The position numbers were made by a program, and so were the translations under genes. Positions 7,020 to 8,534 of a DNA stretch of 8,534 nt are shown here, piece by piece. This stretch comes from a bacterium (lineage in GTDB: Bacteria > Verrucomicrobiota > Verrucomicrobiia > Chthoniobacterales > Terrimicrobiaceae). The stretch covers positions 1 to 8,534 of the forward strand of contig RFZT01000094.1 of assembly GCA_009920585.1 (NCBI GenBank), written 5' to 3'. The notes below the pieces were generated by a model that was not told the origin of the DNA, ran no database searches, and saw only the letters and a list, made by a program, of their open reading frames with translations. Within the stretch, counting starts at the first letter, position 1. Each line of letters opens with the position of its first letter.

Positions 7020-7267
7020 TCGCCAATAATTCGATCTAATTCCGCCACCCGGTCCCATGTGCACCGTCGCCGTTGGTATTTTTTCCAAACGATATCTCGC
7101 AGTTCGCGCCAGACAGAAAGCGGCACAGGCTTGATATCGGTCCATGTCGGATCACGTTTCTCCATGGTCGTCATGATGGTCCACCGCTGACCCAAGTGGT
7201 TTGCCCGATAGTATATTTTCCCTTCGTCGGTGTTTTCCGACCATTCATGACTTTCCATGGATGACAT
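7016..7267 (-). CDS. small Trp-rich, basic hypothetical protein
   Basis: About 83 residues from ATG 7267, or 80 from ATG 7258; a TTG at 7294 would give 92 and looks less likely. I do not recognise a named family. The sequence has six tryptophans, an N-terminal SHEWSENTDEGKIYYRANH, a central RWTIMTTMEKRDPTW that could be beta strands, and a helical, strongly basic second half, VWRELRDIVWKKYQRRR, followed by WDRVAELDRII. There is no signal peptide or membrane segment, so it is probably cytosolic. The compositional bias, the short alternating strand and helix pattern, and its placement between two real genes make it more likely genuine than chance. It ends (TAG 7016-7018) inside the kinase stop codon on the opposite strand and lies 85 bases downstream of the lamin-tail gene. 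The basic helix could bind nucleic acid or an acidic protein, but that is speculation. Confidence 0.6.
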   Translation of the reverse strand: MSSMESHEWSENTDEGKIYYRANHLGQRWTIMTTMEKRDPTWTDIKPVPLSVWRELRDIVWKKYQRRRCTWDRVAELDRIIGD

Positions 7268-7279
7268 GGTGTCTCGCGG

Positions 7280-7311
7280 TTGCCTTTGAAACAAGGGGCA
7301 ATACGTTTTTT
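7280..7311 (+). terminator. possible weak rho-independent terminator
   Basis: Inverted repeat TTGCC (7280-7284) and GGCAA (7297-7301), with an inner TTG/CAA pairing around a short AAA loop, is followed four bases later by six T (7306-7311). Read on the plus strand this resembles an intrinsic terminator for a transcript coming through the kinase gene, 260 bases after its stop. The stem is short with a bulge and the T run is offset, so the call is weak. It lies between the lamin-tail gene and the small gene. Confidence 0.25.
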
Positions 7312-7352
7312 CATGCAGTTAAGTGCAAATCAGCAGCCAGTCTTCGAATCGA

Positions 7353-8534
7353 TTAACGTCTGAGTTCAGTCGAAATGACGGGTGTGGCCGTATTACGGGG
7401 GTTTGCGTAATCGAGTATGAAATCCCAACCGTTTGTATTCGTGTCGGTATTTCTCTCCCGCAGAATGCTGTAATACCTATCTGGAGCGGGGGCGGCATAA
7501 CTTCCTTCGTAGGCATTGGCTTGGCCGTATCCGACAAAATCCAAAAGGGTGGATATTCCAACGGGGGATTGACCTTTAATCGGGGTGATTGATTTCATGA
7601 GGGCGACTTTGCCTTGGCGACCACCTAAGTCGAAATCTCCGTTGGCGTCGGTTTGAGGCAGGTTGCTGTAGCTGTTCTTCCCAGAAAGCCCGACGAGGTA
7701 ATATCCGCGCGACGGAATCGTTCCGGTGAGCGGAATAACACACCAAGCGCTGGTGCCCGGCATCGCAATCTGAAGTGACCAACCTGTCAGGCTCAGGGGG
7801 ACTGTGCCGGGATTGTAAAGTTCGACAAAGTCGTGGGTGTAGTCAGCCCAGTTGCGCCCACCATCCGCGTAAATCTGGCTGATCACGACTGTGTTTTTGG
7901 TTGGAAGAATGATGAATTTCTCCGAACTTTGGGCATTGGATCCTCCTCCGAAAACGCTCACTGGGCCAGTGGTGGCGCTGCCAGGCACTCTGGCAATAAC
8001 AAGCGTTGAGGAGTCCACGCTGAATGTGGATGCGGCTACTTTGTTGAAATTGACACTATTAACAGCCGATAAATTGGTTCCCACGATGTAAATCTCAGCC
8101 CCGGGTGTTCCTGAAGATGGGAAGAAGTATGTAATCGATGGCGTCTGCTGCGAAGACACAACGACAACGGAGATGCCGCTGGACTTTGAGGAGGCGCCTT
8201 GGGAATCCGTCGCAACTGCGGAGAGGGTGTAGCTGCCCGCTTGCGATGGTGTCCAACTCACGGTGTAGGGAGCTGCGGTATCCGAACCGATCAACGTCGA
8301 TCCATTGTAGAAATCGACTTTTGTTACTACTCCTTGTGCGCCATTGGATGTCAAATCCGTAGCTGTAGCGGCAATGTTTACCGAGGTTCCAATGAGGGTA
8401 GAAAATCCATTGGTGGGACTTGTCAAGAATACCGTTGGGGCTGGATTAGGCGTTGGGGTAGGCGTTGGGGTAGGCGTTGGGGTAGGCGTTGGGGTAGGCG
8501 TTGGGGTAGGCGTTGGGGTAGGCGTTGGGGTAGG
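7353..8534 (-). CDS. large exported protein, C-terminal part: Pro-Thr linker, Ig-like, IPT/TIG and lamin-tail domains
   Basis: The reading frame is open to the right edge, so the N-terminus is missing; 393 residues are visible. The TTG at 8426 is an internal codon, because the Ig-like domain reads straight through it (APTVFLTSPTNG). Visible order: a Pro-Thr linker (about 1-33); a bacterial Ig-like domain (about 34-130) with VDFYNGSTLIGSDTAAPYTV and GSYTLSAVATDSQGA; an IPT/TIG domain (about 133-211) starting SITYFFPSSGTPG; and a lamin-tail domain (about 215-384) with VVISQIYADGG, DFVELYNPG and LTGWSLQ. This is a typical surface or secreted mosaic, where Ig and IPT units act as spacers and the lamin-tail domain probably binds or anchors; enzymatic parts, if any, would be upstream. 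The C-terminus ends STELRR with no PEP-CTERM, LPXTG or beta-barrel signal. Signal peptide and total length cannot be judged here. Confidence 0.85.
   Translation of the reverse strand, partial: PTPTPTPTPTPTPTPTPTPTPTPTPTPTPNPAPTVFLTSPTNGFSTLIGTSVNIAATATDLTSNGAQGVVTKVDFYNGSTLIGSDTAAPYTVSWTPSQAGSYTLSAVATDSQGASSKSSGISVVVVSSQQTPSITYFFPSSGTPGAEIYIVGTNLSAVNSVNFNKVAASTFSVDSSTLVIARVPGSATTGPVSVFGGGSNAQSSEKFIILPTKNTVVISQIYADGGRNWADYTHDFVELYNPGTVPLSLTGWSLQIAMPGTSAWCVIPLTGTIPSRGYYLVGLSGKNSYSNLPQTDANGDFDLGGRQGKVALMKSITPIKGQSPVGISTLLDFVGYGQANAYEGSYAAPAPDRYYSILRERNTDTNTNGWDFILDYANPRNTATPVISTELRR
8449..8534. repeat. 12-bp tandem repeat encoding Pro-Thr linker
   Basis: The unit GGCGTTGGGGTA is repeated perfectly at least seven times from 8449 to the window end, where it continues out of view. 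On the minus strand each unit encodes Pro-Thr-Pro-Thr. Because 12 is a multiple of three, gain or loss of units changes linker length without breaking the frame. Just downstream in coding sense (8430-8448) degenerate copies encode the transition into the Ig-like domain. Confidence 0.95.

Noticed and set aside
8424..8426. TTG as start of a 357-residue lamin-tail protein
   Set aside because: The codon lies inside an Ig-like domain and the frame stays open through the Pro-Thr repeat to the window edge, so the gene is partial.
8449..8534. CRISPR array
   Set aside because: The repeats are contiguous 12-bp units without spacers and are translated in frame as Pro-Thr.

Overview
The window reads as an ordinary, gene-dense stretch of bacterial chromosome. 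GC content is moderate by eye, gaps are short, and there are no RNA genes, transposases, phage genes or CRISPR repeats that I can see. The gene set suggests a Gram-negative member of the PVC group, probably Verrucomicrobiota. The pointers are a Hanks-type Ser/Thr kinase with an N-terminal zinc ribbon, a large secreted Ig/IPT/lamin-tail protein, a stand-alone RecD2 helicase, a small Trp-rich hypothetical protein, and almost no Shine-Dalgarno sequences. The lineage is an inference from gene families, not from a marker gene.

Layout. Positions 1-4059 hold a rightward block: the 3' end of an EVE-domain gene, a tandem universal-stress-like protein, RecD2 and a HAD phosphatase. This block meets a leftward pair (4075-5800) tail to tail: an RluA/RluD-type pseudouridine synthase whose 3' end overlaps the start of a rhomboid-like membrane protein. 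A 112-base divergent intergenic region (5801-5912) with a small palindrome separates the synthase from a rightward membrane-anchored Ser/Thr kinase (5913-7019). The kinase stop codon overlaps the stop codon of a small leftward gene (7016-7267). That gene lies downstream of the C-terminal part of a large exported lamin-tail-domain protein, which runs off the right edge inside a 12-bp tandem repeat encoding a Pro-Thr linker.

How the genes work together. There is no obvious single pathway. RecD2 (DNA repair), the pseudouridine synthase (rRNA modification) and the EVE protein (probably modified-nucleotide binding) are information-processing housekeeping genes. The Usp-like protein, kinase and rhomboid-like protein are plausible stress, signalling or membrane functions. 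The pseudouridine synthase and rhomboid-like genes are probably co-transcribed and translationally coupled.

I do not see a clear new defence or mobile system. The points most worth a second look are the rhomboid-like protein, which keeps a GxSG motif but has no histidine in its membrane domain and carries a C-terminal Cys/His metal-site candidate; the sensorless zinc-ribbon kinase with its stop-overlapping antisense neighbour; and the unrecognised small Trp-rich protein.
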